Shown here piece by piece: positions 16,259-25,592 of a DNA stretch of 64,000 nucleotides. This DNA is from an uncultured Eubacteriales bacterium (lineage in GTDB: Bacteria > Bacillota > Clostridia > Lachnospirales > Lachnospiraceae). Every line of letters begins with the position of its first letter. Within the stretch, counting starts at the first letter, position 1. The notes under the pieces are model-generated. The model was given only the letters and a program-made list of their open reading frames with translations. It was not told where the DNA came from and made no database searches. The stretch lies in the NCBI GenBank assembly GCA_900315015.1, contig OMXJ01000010.1, positions 1 to 64,000 on the forward strand, read 5' to 3'. Both the position numbers and the translations under genes were made by a program.

Positions 16259-18799
16259 ATGATTCAAAAATTGAGGAAAAATAATAAAGGTGCGGCTTTA
16301 CTGCTAGTATTAGTTGCAGTAGCACTAGTTACGGTTTTAGTAACGACCATGATAACGGCATCCTTAATTAATATTCAAATGAAGGCTTCGGAACGCAAAG
16401 GTATAGAAAATTTTTATGAAGCTGATGCTTATATGGATTTGGTAAAGACGGTTATAAAGAATGATGCAAATAAAGTATTGGATTCAGCATATAAAGAGCT
16501 ACTTATCAATTATAAAGCTTCATCTTCGGCAGCTGTAAATAAAAATACCTTTTTTGCGAATTTTGTAGAGTCATACTTTAATTCAATGGTAGGTTTAACA
16601 CCCGTAAATGCAGCTGCAATTCAGAGTTCAGGAACTCCTGGAAATCAGGTTGAACAAAGATTGTCGAAATATGCAGGCAGAATTCTTACATTTGATGGTG
16701 GGGATATAGATCAAGGTAGAAATGCTTATTCTGATTTTGTAGAGATAGAAACAGATGGATTTGGAAATACAAATATTAGGCTTAAGAATGCGGATGATTG
16801 GGTAAGTGACCTTATAAAGGAAGGTAGATTAGTTGTTTCAATTAAGGGGATTGAAGCTGAAAAAGATCCATATGATTTAACTAAATATACAGGAACAATA
16901 TGGCTTAGGGGGGTTGAAGTAAAATATACAGACGAATATGATTATCAGTCTACTGTAAGAACTGATATGAAAATAGTGGCAGAATATCCTAACCCTGATA
17001 TTAAGCCTGATACTCTTGACCCAAGTGATTGGGTAGTTGTAGCTGATGGAACCTTAACAAGTTATGTGGGCGGAAATGAAGTAACTGTTAAGGGAAATGT
17101 TTGTTCAATAGATGGAATCGATGTTGATAAGGCAGTTAATACAAACTTTATTTCGAAGAAAATATTGACGAATGGTGCGATTAAAGCGAGTAATTCCGGT
17201 GCAATAAAAGTAGATACCGAAAGTCCTATCACCACAAATGGTGAGATAAAAGACGAAGGAACATACGATGCTCTTTGGGCAAAGGATATATTAATTGATG
17301 GTGGATCATATGTAGGAGAAGGCAATGTATATCTTGCTGATGACCTTCAGTTTGAACATACCAAGTCAGCGTATGGAACATCTAGTGCAACATTTAAATC
17401 AGCATCGGGTGAAACAAATACTTTTATTGGATATGGTACAGGAAAGCAAAAAAATGCTTTAAATAATAGTGCAATAATTTTTAATACTGATAAGTTCAAC
17501 TTGGATATGAGCGGACTTAGTAAGCTAGTACTAACCGGTAATGCGTTTATTAATGTGCCAATAGGAACAGAAGCTAATGGAACAGTAAAGTATGATCAGG
17601 TAAGTGAAGGTGAGACTATTTCATATAAAGGCCTACAGACCGTTTACTTAGTTAATACATTAATGCTAGGAGATAGAATTAAAAGTAATCCTGTTATGCA
17701 GATTGCGCTTGAGAATGAATTCAATATAGCAACGGAAAGCGTCTCAGATTACATAGAGAGTCAGCTGGCGGATTATATGAATGGAACTAAGAAATTAGAA
17801 GGAATTGATTTTACAGGTTTATTAGATCCGACTCAACCGTTCAAGTATGACACTGTAGCAGGGATAAACGGAACTCAGATTTACATTTTTTATAATTTTA
17901 AAGATGTTGATTCGGCAAGAGATTATTTAAGACAGTTCTATTCAAGTTCACTTAATTTAGATTCGGACGGTAATAACTTGATTGAAAGCACATTAGCAAG
18001 TGTTGGTTTTGCTTCAAATTATAAATTACCTAATAGTGGATCATCAGACCTGAATAATATATTAGCAAATTATATATCTCAAGCTGCTACTATTAATTTT
18101 CAGTATACAGGGGGGGCTTACAAGGATAATTCGGCTGAAAATACAGCAGCCTCTAAGTATAATTTGATTTTTTCAAAACTTCTTGGATCACTCCAGACAT
18201 CGGGTTCCGCAGGTGCAGATGTGCTTGGTGATATTTCGATTTACAATAAGTTTGCAAATGATGAGAATTTACAAAATTTATCTAGGATAATAATAGATGG
18301 TACAGAAATAGAAAATACGACAAATCAGGTTTATGATGTTGTTGATATAAAGTATAGAGGTGCTTATGATGGGTATCAGGTAAAATATTATCATGCAGCT
18401 GATAATTCTGGAAATACAAGTGATTTATTAACAGGAATAAGTTATAATGTAAGGAAACCAGCAATTTTATTCGCTGATAGTAATATTACTGTAAATAATG
18501 ATTATTATGGATTGATTGTAGCAAAAGGAGATGTAATATTAAAGAAGAATTTTACTGGTTTAGTAATAGCGGGTGGAGCTGTAAATGGTGTAAGAGCTGG
18601 AAATGTATATTACTATGATGGAAATAGTTATACATACAACAAGGATGTAATAACAAACATTATGTGGGATTCAGGTTTATCAGGATATGTAGCGGATTAC
18701 ATCAAGTTCTTTAAGGCATCTACTGCAAGTGGCGGCGTTACAGCATTCACACAGGATGTAAGCGTTACATATGATAACTGGCAGGAGAATCCGGAATAA
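16259..18799 (+). CDS. Giant PilX/GspK-like pseudopilin (operon A)
   Basis: The N terminus MIQKLRKNNKGAALLLVLVA has the basic leader and Gly of a prepilin, then a hydrophobic helix (about 12-40) without the usual Glu5. Loss of Glu5 is typical of GspK, the cap of type II secretion pseudopili, and of PilX-like proteins. The external part of about 800 residues contains repetitive short beta strands, for example NITVNNDYYGLIVAKGDVIL near the C terminus, that suggest a beta-solenoid. The protein ends in YDNWQENPE, and its operon B paralogue at 34530 ends in YENWQQNPKTSE, so the extreme C terminus is conserved. At 846 aa it is more than twice the size of GspK. A tip or cap role is inferred. Confidence 0.75.
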   Translation: MIQKLRKNNKGAALLLVLVAVALVTVLVTTMITASLINIQMKASERKGIENFYEADAYMDLVKTVIKNDANKVLDSAYKELLINYKASSSAAVNKNTFFANFVESYFNSMVGLTPVNAAAIQSSGTPGNQVEQRLSKYAGRILTFDGGDIDQGRNAYSDFVEIETDGFGNTNIRLKNADDWVSDLIKEGRLVVSIKGIEAEKDPYDLTKYTGTIWLRGVEVKYTDEYDYQSTVRTDMKIVAEYPNPDIKPDTLDPSDWVVVADGTLTSYVGGNEVTVKGNVCSIDGIDVDKAVNTNFISKKILTNGAIKASNSGAIKVDTESPITTNGEIKDEGTYDALWAKDILIDGGSYVGEGNVYLADDLQFEHTKSAYGTSSATFKSASGETNTFIGYGTGKQKNALNNSAIIFNTDKFNLDMSGLSKLVLTGNAFINVPIGTEANGTVKYDQVSEGETISYKGLQTVYLVNTLMLGDRIKSNPVMQIALENEFNIATESVSDYIESQLADYMNGTKKLEGIDFTGLLDPTQPFKYDTVAGINGTQIYIFYNFKDVDSARDYLRQFYSSSLNLDSDGNNLIESTLASVGFASNYKLPNSGSSDLNNILANYISQAATINFQYTGGAYKDNSAENTAASKYNLIFSKLLGSLQTSGSAGADVLGDISIYNKFANDENLQNLSRIIIDGTEIENTTNQVYDVVDIKYRGAYDGYQVKYYHAADNSGNTSDLLTGISYNVRKPAILFADSNITVNNDYYGLIVAKGDVILKKNFTGLVIAGGAVNGVRAGNVYYYDGNSYTYNKDVITNIMWDSGLSGYVADYIKFFKASTASGGVTAFTQDVSVTYDNWQENPE

Positions 18800-18815
18800 G
18801 TAATTAGGAGTATTT

Positions 18816-19427
18816 ATGGAGATGAAAAATAATAACAAAGGTTTTTCTCTTGTAGAGTTGATTGTTACTGTACTAATTATAGGAGTAATGGCGGGAAGTT
18901 CCATATTACTATATAATATAGTACAAAGAAGAAATTATATAAAGTGCTCTGATAATACAGCGGATGCGCTTGAGATTGCAAGACAGTCAGCTATGGTAAG
19001 AGAAGAAGGAAGTGATGTGGGTGTAATATTTTATTTCTATGAAAGAAATTATCATGCACAGGTAGTATTTTTCAATAGTGATAATACTATTACACTTAAG
19101 GGGGAGTATAATCTTGGGGGAGGCTCATTATCGTTTAGTAAGTGCATAAATGGTTCGACAACGAAAACGACAATGACTAAAAAGAGTATAGTTCCAGCAA
19201 GCTTATCTAATTTAACCTATGTGAAGTCGGAAATGGCAGCTAATGATATATTTGTTGTTCTATTTAATAAGACAAATGGTTCAATTAAATCAAGTGGAAG
19301 AACAGGTGGAATTGGAAATGTAGGTGCTTTTGATTATTTGCAGATAAGCAGAGGCGGAGAGACACTTGGGGATTATTCAAATGTTTTATTTTCAAAAGCA
19401 GGCAGACCATATGTTGAGTATCATTAA
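18816..19427 (+). CDS. GspH/FimT-like pseudopilin (operon A)
   Basis: A 203-aa protein with a short leader MEMKNNNKG and mature start F-S-L-V-E-L-I-V-T-V-L-I-I-G. Glu5 is present and the helix runs on to about residue 32. The segment after the helix, NTADALEIARQSAMVREEG, matches the position of the conserved alpha segment in GspH/FimT minor pilins. The C-terminal part is beta-rich and ends in FSKAGRPYVEYH. The operon B paralogue at 37039 ends in FSKAGRSYVKEY. The gene starts 16 bases after the giant PilX-like gene and is followed 20 bases later by the PilW-like gene, so all are cotranscribed. Ribosome site TTAGGAG. Confidence 0.82.
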   Translation: MEMKNNNKGFSLVELIVTVLIIGVMAGSSILLYNIVQRRNYIKCSDNTADALEIARQSAMVREEGSDVGVIFYFYERNYHAQVVFFNSDNTITLKGEYNLGGGSLSFSKCINGSTTKTTMTKKSIVPASLSNLTYVKSEMAANDIFVVLFNKTNGSIKSSGRTGGIGNVGAFDYLQISRGGETLGDYSNVLFSKAGRPYVEYH

Positions 19428-19447
19428 TAGAAAGGATGTTAATTAAT

Positions 19448-20080
19448 ATGAGAGACACTAGTGTAAAAAGTAATGGTGGTTTCTCTTTTGTAGAGCTGAT
19501 TGTAGCAATGTTAATCACATCCGTGGTCAGTCTTGGTGTAATGGCATTTGTTTCATTAGCGACAAGAGAGTATACAACTACAAATAGTGAAGTGGGAATT
19601 CAGATGGAGTCTTCAGCTGCTGAAGATTTTATTACAAAGACAATTAGAGAAGCAACTGATTTCAAAATAATCCCAGCAGATGATGATCCAAACAAAGCTA
19701 CATATAATTATAAAGCTCTTTTCGTAAGGGGAGCTGAGGTTGAAAAAGGGAAGTATAAAATTTCAGTTTTTGTATGTTATCCAGAAAATAAACTTTTGTT
19801 GTATAATTCAGAAGTAGCAGAAAAGGTAACTTACTACACATCTGACAATTTGAATTTGGAATCTTTAACCGGAACAGGTAAAATGATTCCTAATATGCTT
19901 GATGATCCTAAGCAATATCTCCTGGCAAATTATGTTGAGTCATTTGATGTTACGGAAGATACTTATGAAGGTACAACCAAGGAAGATGATAATAAAGTAT
20001 TGGATCTTGAGTTATCTTATAAATATGGATCGAAGGCTTTTTCTCATACTTTTAAGGTAAAAGTTAGAAATGATATTTGA
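19448..20080 (+). CDS. PilW/GspJ-like pseudopilin (operon A)
   Basis: I place the start at the ATG at 19448, 11 bases after AAAGGA. The in-frame ATG at 19436 overlaps that ribosome site. The 210-aa product begins with MRDTSVKSNGG and the mature start F-S-F-V-E-L-I-V-A-M-L with Glu5. After the helix, a segment rich in Ser/Glu (VGIQMESSAAEDFITKTIREA) matches the operon B paralogue at 37896 (VQVQMEASAASDFVTTKLREA). The external domain ends in a strand pair, FSHTFKVKVRNDI. The family is PilW/GspJ-like, judged from the N terminus and order. It is the last pseudopilin before the giant secreted protein. Confidence 0.8.
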   Translation: MRDTSVKSNGGFSFVELIVAMLITSVVSLGVMAFVSLATREYTTTNSEVGIQMESSAAEDFITKTIREATDFKIIPADDDPNKATYNYKALFVRGAEVEKGKYKISVFVCYPENKLLLYNSEVAEKVTYYTSDNLNLESLTGTGKMIPNMLDDPKQYLLANYVESFDVTEDTYEGTTKEDDNKVLDLELSYKYGSKAFSHTFKVKVRNDI

Positions 20081-20185
20081 TAGTAGGGGAAGAAAATTTA
20101 ATTAAAGAATGGAAAAATAGTATTTGAAAGTAGGTATAATTTAAGTAACTTAGTGGCATGTTTTTATTGCAGGAAAGAGGAACTT

Positions 20186-23100
20186 ATGAAATTATTTAAA
20201 AAAGAGTTTGCAAGAAGAACGATAAGTGCAGTGCTTGCGACTGCAATGGTGACGGGAATCATAGCAGGAACTGGAGTAACAGTTAAAGGTGCTGGTTCAT
20301 CACTTGATTCATCGCTTGGAAATGCAGAGAATAAGACCGCAGGTGTAAAGAAATTAGCAAATTATTTGGATGGCGTTAATGGTATTGATAGAAATTTCAT
20401 ATTTGACCCATCACTCGTGATTGGAGCAACTAATGGCTTGGCTAACTCGTCTATTGCAGGTGATTCAGATGCATTCTATAGTGATGCGGGTGAATTGGAT
20501 GCTGATCAGATGAAGAGGAACTCGAATGCGGATCGTGGAACTCCAACAAACCCATTTCTTGTTGTTGATGTAGTGCCGAATGAATTATCAGCAATTATGT
20601 TTATGTCAATAAACGGAACGCATTTATATGATCTTAATAATTCTGGATGGCGCATAAGATATGGTGGTGTTGATATTGGTGACAGTTCTCAGTTCGAACA
20701 GGCAATGTCTCCAAGTACAACTGGTGTTGTTTATCATCAGATAAGAGATGCTAGGACTCTCTATTTTTTAGACAAATACGAAGCTGAGTCTGTTACAAAA
20801 ATATTAAATGATAGAGGTAATAATACTACACTTGAATTGTTAAGTGATGTAGTAATGGAGCCAGGAAATTTAGATGCATCAGATAGTAAATTTCATATTA
20901 CGATAGATGGAATTGATTATGAAGCGGATGACTCTTCAGTATATTTAGATGCATATGGAAATGAATATACATCTGATCTTACTGGTATGAAAGAGTTTGT
21001 AACTTTTACTGAATCGGGAGGAGTTTATACAGCAACAAGTGGTAACTTTAAAGGTAAGGATGTTACCGATAAGGTTTATATGGATGCAGGTTCACCTGTA
21101 GTATATTTATTGAGTAGGTGGGATAGTACCCCGAAGTACTTTGATACGAATCAGTCCTGGGGATTTCAGAAAAAGGCGGATGTTGCATCTAATGCTGACT
21201 ATGCTGACAGTAAAGAGTATATTTTGTTAAATTATGATGTAAATGCATCTAATAAAAATGAAATTTATGTTAATCATAAGTTTACAGTTTCAAAGACCGA
21301 GGAACAGTATGGATATTATTATCAGGTAAGAACGGGGAAAGTTAAGGAAATATCGTTCCCGGACGGAGTAACAAGATTATGTGTAGTTGACAAAGATGAT
21401 AATGTAATAGAAGTCAGTACAGATGGCAAATATTATGATAATAAGTTTGAAGAAGTACCTGCTGCAACAGTTACTGATGATGGCTTGAACTATTATATCT
21501 GGGTCGGCTATGATTATTATGATACATATAATACTTCAGGAAGCTTGATTTTGGGCGATGACGTTAATGATGAAATATTCTTTGCAGCATGTTTAGCTGG
21601 AATAAAGTCTTATTATACCTATTATGATGCAGGAGTAAAGACAGGAATAAAGCAGTATGCTATTAAGAAATCTCCTCTTTACAAAGTAAATATTGATAAT
21701 CAGATACAAGGTTATTATGCTTTTCATCAGACTGACTATTTTAAGAAATATTGTGTAGGTACGGCTTATGGTGGTTTTACAACCAAAAAAGATGATAATG
21801 GAAATGAAGTATATCAAATAGACGCTGATGGTAATTACATAACTGATGAGTATGGAAATAAGGTATTAGATACGTATAAGGATAGAACTTCATGGTCAGT
21901 TTCAAATACAGCTAAATTAGAAGAAGTTGTTAAGAAAATTGATAAGTATCATTTAAATGCAATTGTTACAACTCCAGAAGACTTGAATTGCAATTTATCT
22001 CTTATAAATGCAACGAATCTGATTCTCTTTAATGACTGGACAACTAGCAGAAATGTTCCAACTTCATTGGCTCCATATATAAATAAAGATACAGTAGGAT
22101 ATGATACATCAATAAAAAAGACAACTGCATATAAGAATGCAGTAACAGGCCTTACAACGTTTACAACAAACGATCTTTCATGGAAAGCTGTTAAATTGAT
22201 ACTCGAGCGTCATTATCTTGATGCACTGCCACTTCAGGTATCACAGCAGCAGTTATATCAGGGTGCAACAGATACACCGGTTTCTCCAGCAAGTGAGATA
22301 GTAGTTGATGGAAAGGGTGCAACTGATTGGAATAATGCCGGTATAAATAATAGTAAAGCAACATACTTGAATTATGATAAGCTTGTTACAATCCTTACAA
22401 GTATGGATGCTGATACATTTAGGGCATTGTGGTGGAATAGGCTCGGAGAAGCTATTTCGACAGAAAGTATTATGTATAAGGATGGAACAGTAAGATATAA
22501 TACAACTGGTACTCTTGATACAAGAACAGATTCACAGATCGCTAATGGAGAGGCAGCAGCGACTGGAGTAATTGATAAGTTTGGTTATAACCATCTTATT
22601 CCATTTTATTTATTAGATGTCAAGAATTATACTAAGGCTGAATTTAATGCTGCTGTAGCTGCGCTTATAAATAAGTATGGAATTACAGTAATGAGTCAGG
22701 CCTTTGAACAGGGATCAATTGCTTCTTCTATTCCAACAGAATTAAAAATAACTGATGCCAGAAATCATCCAACACGAGTATTTGACTACGTTTATCTTAC
22801 AGCATTTGACGTAGATACCTCAACAGGAATGAGAACAGCTGACAGTGCTAGCCGTACAAACGGAACCTATGCTGAATGCTACGACTGGTTCGCTGATCAG
22901 GGAGATAATTATGATGCAGATGGTATCCGTAGTTCATCTAGAACAAAGGATTTAGCAAGAGAGACAATTTTCTATTATCTTATTAATGCATCGGGCGATA
23001 GAGCGAGATATAACAATGCTATCAAGACATTGAATATTCTTGAAATAGAGGCTGCAGATGAATATTATGATGAGACCTTCTGGAATTTGTGGCTTGCAAC

Positions 23101-25489
23101 AAACTTTGGATCATATATAGATGATTCAGCAACTGTAAAGATAAGCAGAGTAAATATTAATGAGCTTGAAAACTGGACAGTTGATGATTATGTTAAGTAT
23201 GATATGATTTATATCGGCGGAAAGAGTTCAACTGCCTATAAAAAGAATGATCATGATCTGACAAAGGATGGACTTGCAGCAATCGCGGAGTATGCAAGAT
23301 ACAGATCAGTAATAATAAGCGCAGATTTATTAGAAATACCTGCAAGTGCATATACCAGTGCAGCAAATAAGGTAGCCGGAACCAATAATATAGATGGAAG
23401 AAAGGTATCTTATGGTCATGAAGGAGCAAAGTTAGAGAATAGTAAATATCTGCTTAAATTATATACTGACGCAGTTTCAAATACATCTTTATCAGTTGAG
23501 TCTGAAGTTAAGTATGATGGAAAAGTCGTTAATGTATTTAATGATATAACAATAGCAGGTAGTGCGCAGGTTTATAGCCAGTATACTTCATTCCTTGATA
23601 CATTCCTAGATAAAAAGACCTTTAGGATGAGTGGAGTAAAGGCTACATATGAGTCAGACAGTCATACAATTACATTAACTGTATATGGAAAACCAGGATT
23701 AACAAATTCGGCTTTAAGTTTAACTACAGCTGGAACAGTTAAGTATTATCCGGTATTATACATAGATAAGAACTATGATGGATACTTTGATAAAAATACG
23801 GAAAATTCAGCAGTAGGAGCTAACACACCAGTAGAGGCAAGTTATAACGGATCAGATACACAAGCTAGATCAGTGTCAGTGGCAAAGGGAATCAAAAAGC
23901 TTGCTGGTTGTATTAACTGGATGGTAGAAATAAGAAGAGATAGTGATGAAGGCCCTGTAGTAGATTCATGGCAAGGCGTTACAGCAAAGAATGATAAGGA
24001 TATGGGAATTAATGTCCTTGAAATTACATCAAGCGTTGACGGCGGCTCACTAAAGCATGGAATCGAAAATAGCGCAGTAACAGGCCTGAATGCTAGTATC
24101 TTCACTCCTGCAAGCATGGGCATATCCGGAGATGTAGATTACTACGTTGCACCAGCAAATATAGTAGCAGATGGAACAGTAAATTTAGTTGACTATGATG
24201 TTGTAGTATTAGGACTTGGAAATGGTAGTTTTACAATGACATCAGCAACAGAAACTGCTTTAGTAAAAGAGATAAAAGATTTCATGGCTGGCGGTACTGT
24301 TGTATTTGGTCAGGCAGCAACATCAATATCTGGAATGGCTAAATACGTAGGTGTGTCAGGAAGCGTAAAGGGAACTAATAGTGCAGATCAGATTATGAAT
24401 GCATACGCCACAAATGATTTAATATTAGGCGGTTCAAAGAGCTATGCTGTAAATCATTCGTTCCAGGCAACACATAGTAATATTACAGAGTGGCCTTACG
24501 CAATTGGTGATACAGCTGTGATTAGTGCAAAGGCTAATGCAATTCCAGCAACAGAGGTAATAACTGATGATCCTAACTGTGTATTTTCACCATATTATAC
24601 ACTGAATTCATCGTATAACGAGAATACAGCAAAGGGTACTTATACTGTAAATGATTCAGCAGCAAATTACTATGCATATGCTTATGACTATACAGAAGCA
24701 GATGATACAGAAGAAGATTTCGGCTCAGTATACGTATCCTACTATACAGGTATAGTAAGTGGTGCAACGGATACAGAAGCTCAGATATTTGCAAATATGT
24801 TGATCAGTGCTTATGTAAGAAGTCTGGTTGGCCTTGATTTAGAAATAGAAAATGTTAATAAGACCAAGGTAGATGATGAGGTTTATCTTTCATATGTAGT
24901 TGATGCTGGAAATCCAAGTGATGTAAAGGTTATCACAAATGCAACAGATGTAACTACAACGTTTACAAATGATGTATATCAGAATGCATCAGGGGATTAT
25001 TATAAGAGAGTATACTTTACGCTTTCAAATATTTCTGAAGATAATGGAAGATTTATAGTTAATTTCTATGATAATAGTCCGGCAACAGCTAAGGATGGAG
25101 TTCTGAATTCATCGAACTATTTCAAGGTATTTAGCGATGATACTACCGATGCTGATGTTACTGCTTTAGGAGCAGCAAAGCAAACATCTTATAGAATTTA
25201 CAGAGTATTGAGCAGCCAGAACAAGGATGCCGCAAGAAGTGTAACCTATAATACATCAGCAACCTATGAGGGATATGAATGTCTTGCTGATACTACATAT
25301 TGTGTAGATGTAAAGCTCAATGGCGTGACAGGCGTACCATACATAGGTATTGTAGGCTTCTATGTACCATTTGCATCAATTGATGCTGATGATAATATCG
25401 ATTACTCAAGTCTCAAGGTTGAAAATACAAAGAATTATGTATTTAAGAATGTGTATGTAAATTCAAACTCATTATTTAACCTTGACTAA
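20186..25489 (+). CDS. Giant secreted protein, 1767 aa (operon A)
   Basis: The start at 20186 has AAAGAGG upstream. The ATG at 20153 would add 11 residues before the signal peptide. The Sec signal is MKLFKKEFARRTISAVLATA and onward, cleaved near VKGAG. No LPXTG, SLH or lipobox is seen. The N-terminal region carries NPFLVVDVVPNE near residue 120, which resembles what I recall of DUF5057 proteins of Lachnospiraceae (not checked). Three segments look like Rossmann or glutamine-amidotransferase-like modules: a short strand such as LNILEI, then YDMIYIGG near 1004, or YDVVVLGLGN near 1335. A beta-rich region leads to the last residues SLFNLD. It is a full-length paralogue of the 38961 protein, which also ends in FNLD. 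The function is unknown. A tip-displayed adhesin or pseudopilus-exported effector fits the context. Confidence 0.72.
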   Translation: MKLFKKEFARRTISAVLATAMVTGIIAGTGVTVKGAGSSLDSSLGNAENKTAGVKKLANYLDGVNGIDRNFIFDPSLVIGATNGLANSSIAGDSDAFYSDAGELDADQMKRNSNADRGTPTNPFLVVDVVPNELSAIMFMSINGTHLYDLNNSGWRIRYGGVDIGDSSQFEQAMSPSTTGVVYHQIRDARTLYFLDKYEAESVTKILNDRGNNTTLELLSDVVMEPGNLDASDSKFHITIDGIDYEADDSSVYLDAYGNEYTSDLTGMKEFVTFTESGGVYTATSGNFKGKDVTDKVYMDAGSPVVYLLSRWDSTPKYFDTNQSWGFQKKADVASNADYADSKEYILLNYDVNASNKNEIYVNHKFTVSKTEEQYGYYYQVRTGKVKEISFPDGVTRLCVVDKDDNVIEVSTDGKYYDNKFEEVPAATVTDDGLNYYIWVGYDYYDTYNTSGSLILGDDVNDEIFFAACLAGIKSYYTYYDAGVKTGIKQYAIKKSPLYKVNIDNQIQGYYAFHQTDYFKKYCVGTAYGGFTTKKDDNGNEVYQIDADGNYITDEYGNKVLDTYKDRTSWSVSNTAKLEEVVKKIDKYHLNAIVTTPEDLNCNLSLINATNLILFNDWTTSRNVPTSLAPYINKDTVGYDTSIKKTTAYKNAVTGLTTFTTNDLSWKAVKLILERHYLDALPLQVSQQQLYQGATDTPVSPASEIVVDGKGATDWNNAGINNSKATYLNYDKLVTILTSMDADTFRALWWNRLGEAISTESIMYKDGTVRYNTTGTLDTRTDSQIANGEAAATGVIDKFGYNHLIPFYLLDVKNYTKAEFNAAVAALINKYGITVMSQAFEQGSIASSIPTELKITDARNHPTRVFDYVYLTAFDVDTSTGMRTADSASRTNGTYAECYDWFADQGDNYDADGIRSSSRTKDLARETIFYYLINASGDRARYNNAIKTLNILEIEAADEYYDETFWNLWLATNFGSYIDDSATVKISRVNINELENWTVDDYVKYDMIYIGGKSSTAYKKNDHDLTKDGLAAIAEYARYRSVIISADLLEIPASAYTSAANKVAGTNNIDGRKVSYGHEGAKLENSKYLLKLYTDAVSNTSLSVESEVKYDGKVVNVFNDITIAGSAQVYSQYTSFLDTFLDKKTFRMSGVKATYESDSHTITLTVYGKPGLTNSALSLTTAGTVKYYPVLYIDKNYDGYFDKNTENSAVGANTPVEASYNGSDTQARSVSVAKGIKKLAGCINWMVEIRRDSDEGPVVDSWQGVTAKNDKDMGINVLEITSSVDGGSLKHGIENSAVTGLNASIFTPASMGISGDVDYYVAPANIVADGTVNLVDYDVVVLGLGNGSFTMTSATETALVKEIKDFMAGGTVVFGQAATSISGMAKYVGVSGSVKGTNSADQIMNAYATNDLILGGSKSYAVNHSFQATHSNITEWPYAIGDTAVISAKANAIPATEVITDDPNCVFSPYYTLNSSYNENTAKGTYTVNDSAANYYAYAYDYTEADDTEEDFGSVYVSYYTGIVSGATDTEAQIFANMLISAYVRSLVGLDLEIENVNKTKVDDEVYLSYVVDAGNPSDVKVITNATDVTTTFTNDVYQNASGDYYKRVYFTLSNISEDNGRFIVNFYDNSPATAKDGVLNSSNYFKVFSDDTTDADVTALGAAKQTSYRIYRVLSSQNKDAARSVTYNTSATYEGYECLADTTYCVDVKLNGVTGVPYIGIVGFYVPFASIDADDNIDYSSLKVENTKNYVFKNVYVNSNSLFNLD

Positions 25490-25535
25490 GAAATAGTAGC
25501 TGGAAAGTCTATTGTTAAAAAATATGTAAAATTCG

Positions 25536-25580
25536 GTGGAGGGATTGTTGGGTAATAATGACAATCCCTCTACGTTTTTA
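25536..25580 (+). terminator. Terminator of pseudopilin operon A
   Basis: GTGGAGGGATTGT pairs with ACAATCCCTCTAC (one wobble) across a 12-base loop, followed by GTTTTTA. It lies between the giant secreted protein gene and the next leucine-rich-repeat gene. Confidence 0.8.
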
Positions 25581-25592
25581 GAAAGGACAATA

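Noticed and set aside
20135..20140. TATAAT before the operon A giant protein gene as an internal promoter
   Set aside because: The -10 word is perfect but no acceptable -35 box is found 16-19 bp upstream and there is no TGn extension. It may be chance in AT-rich DNA.
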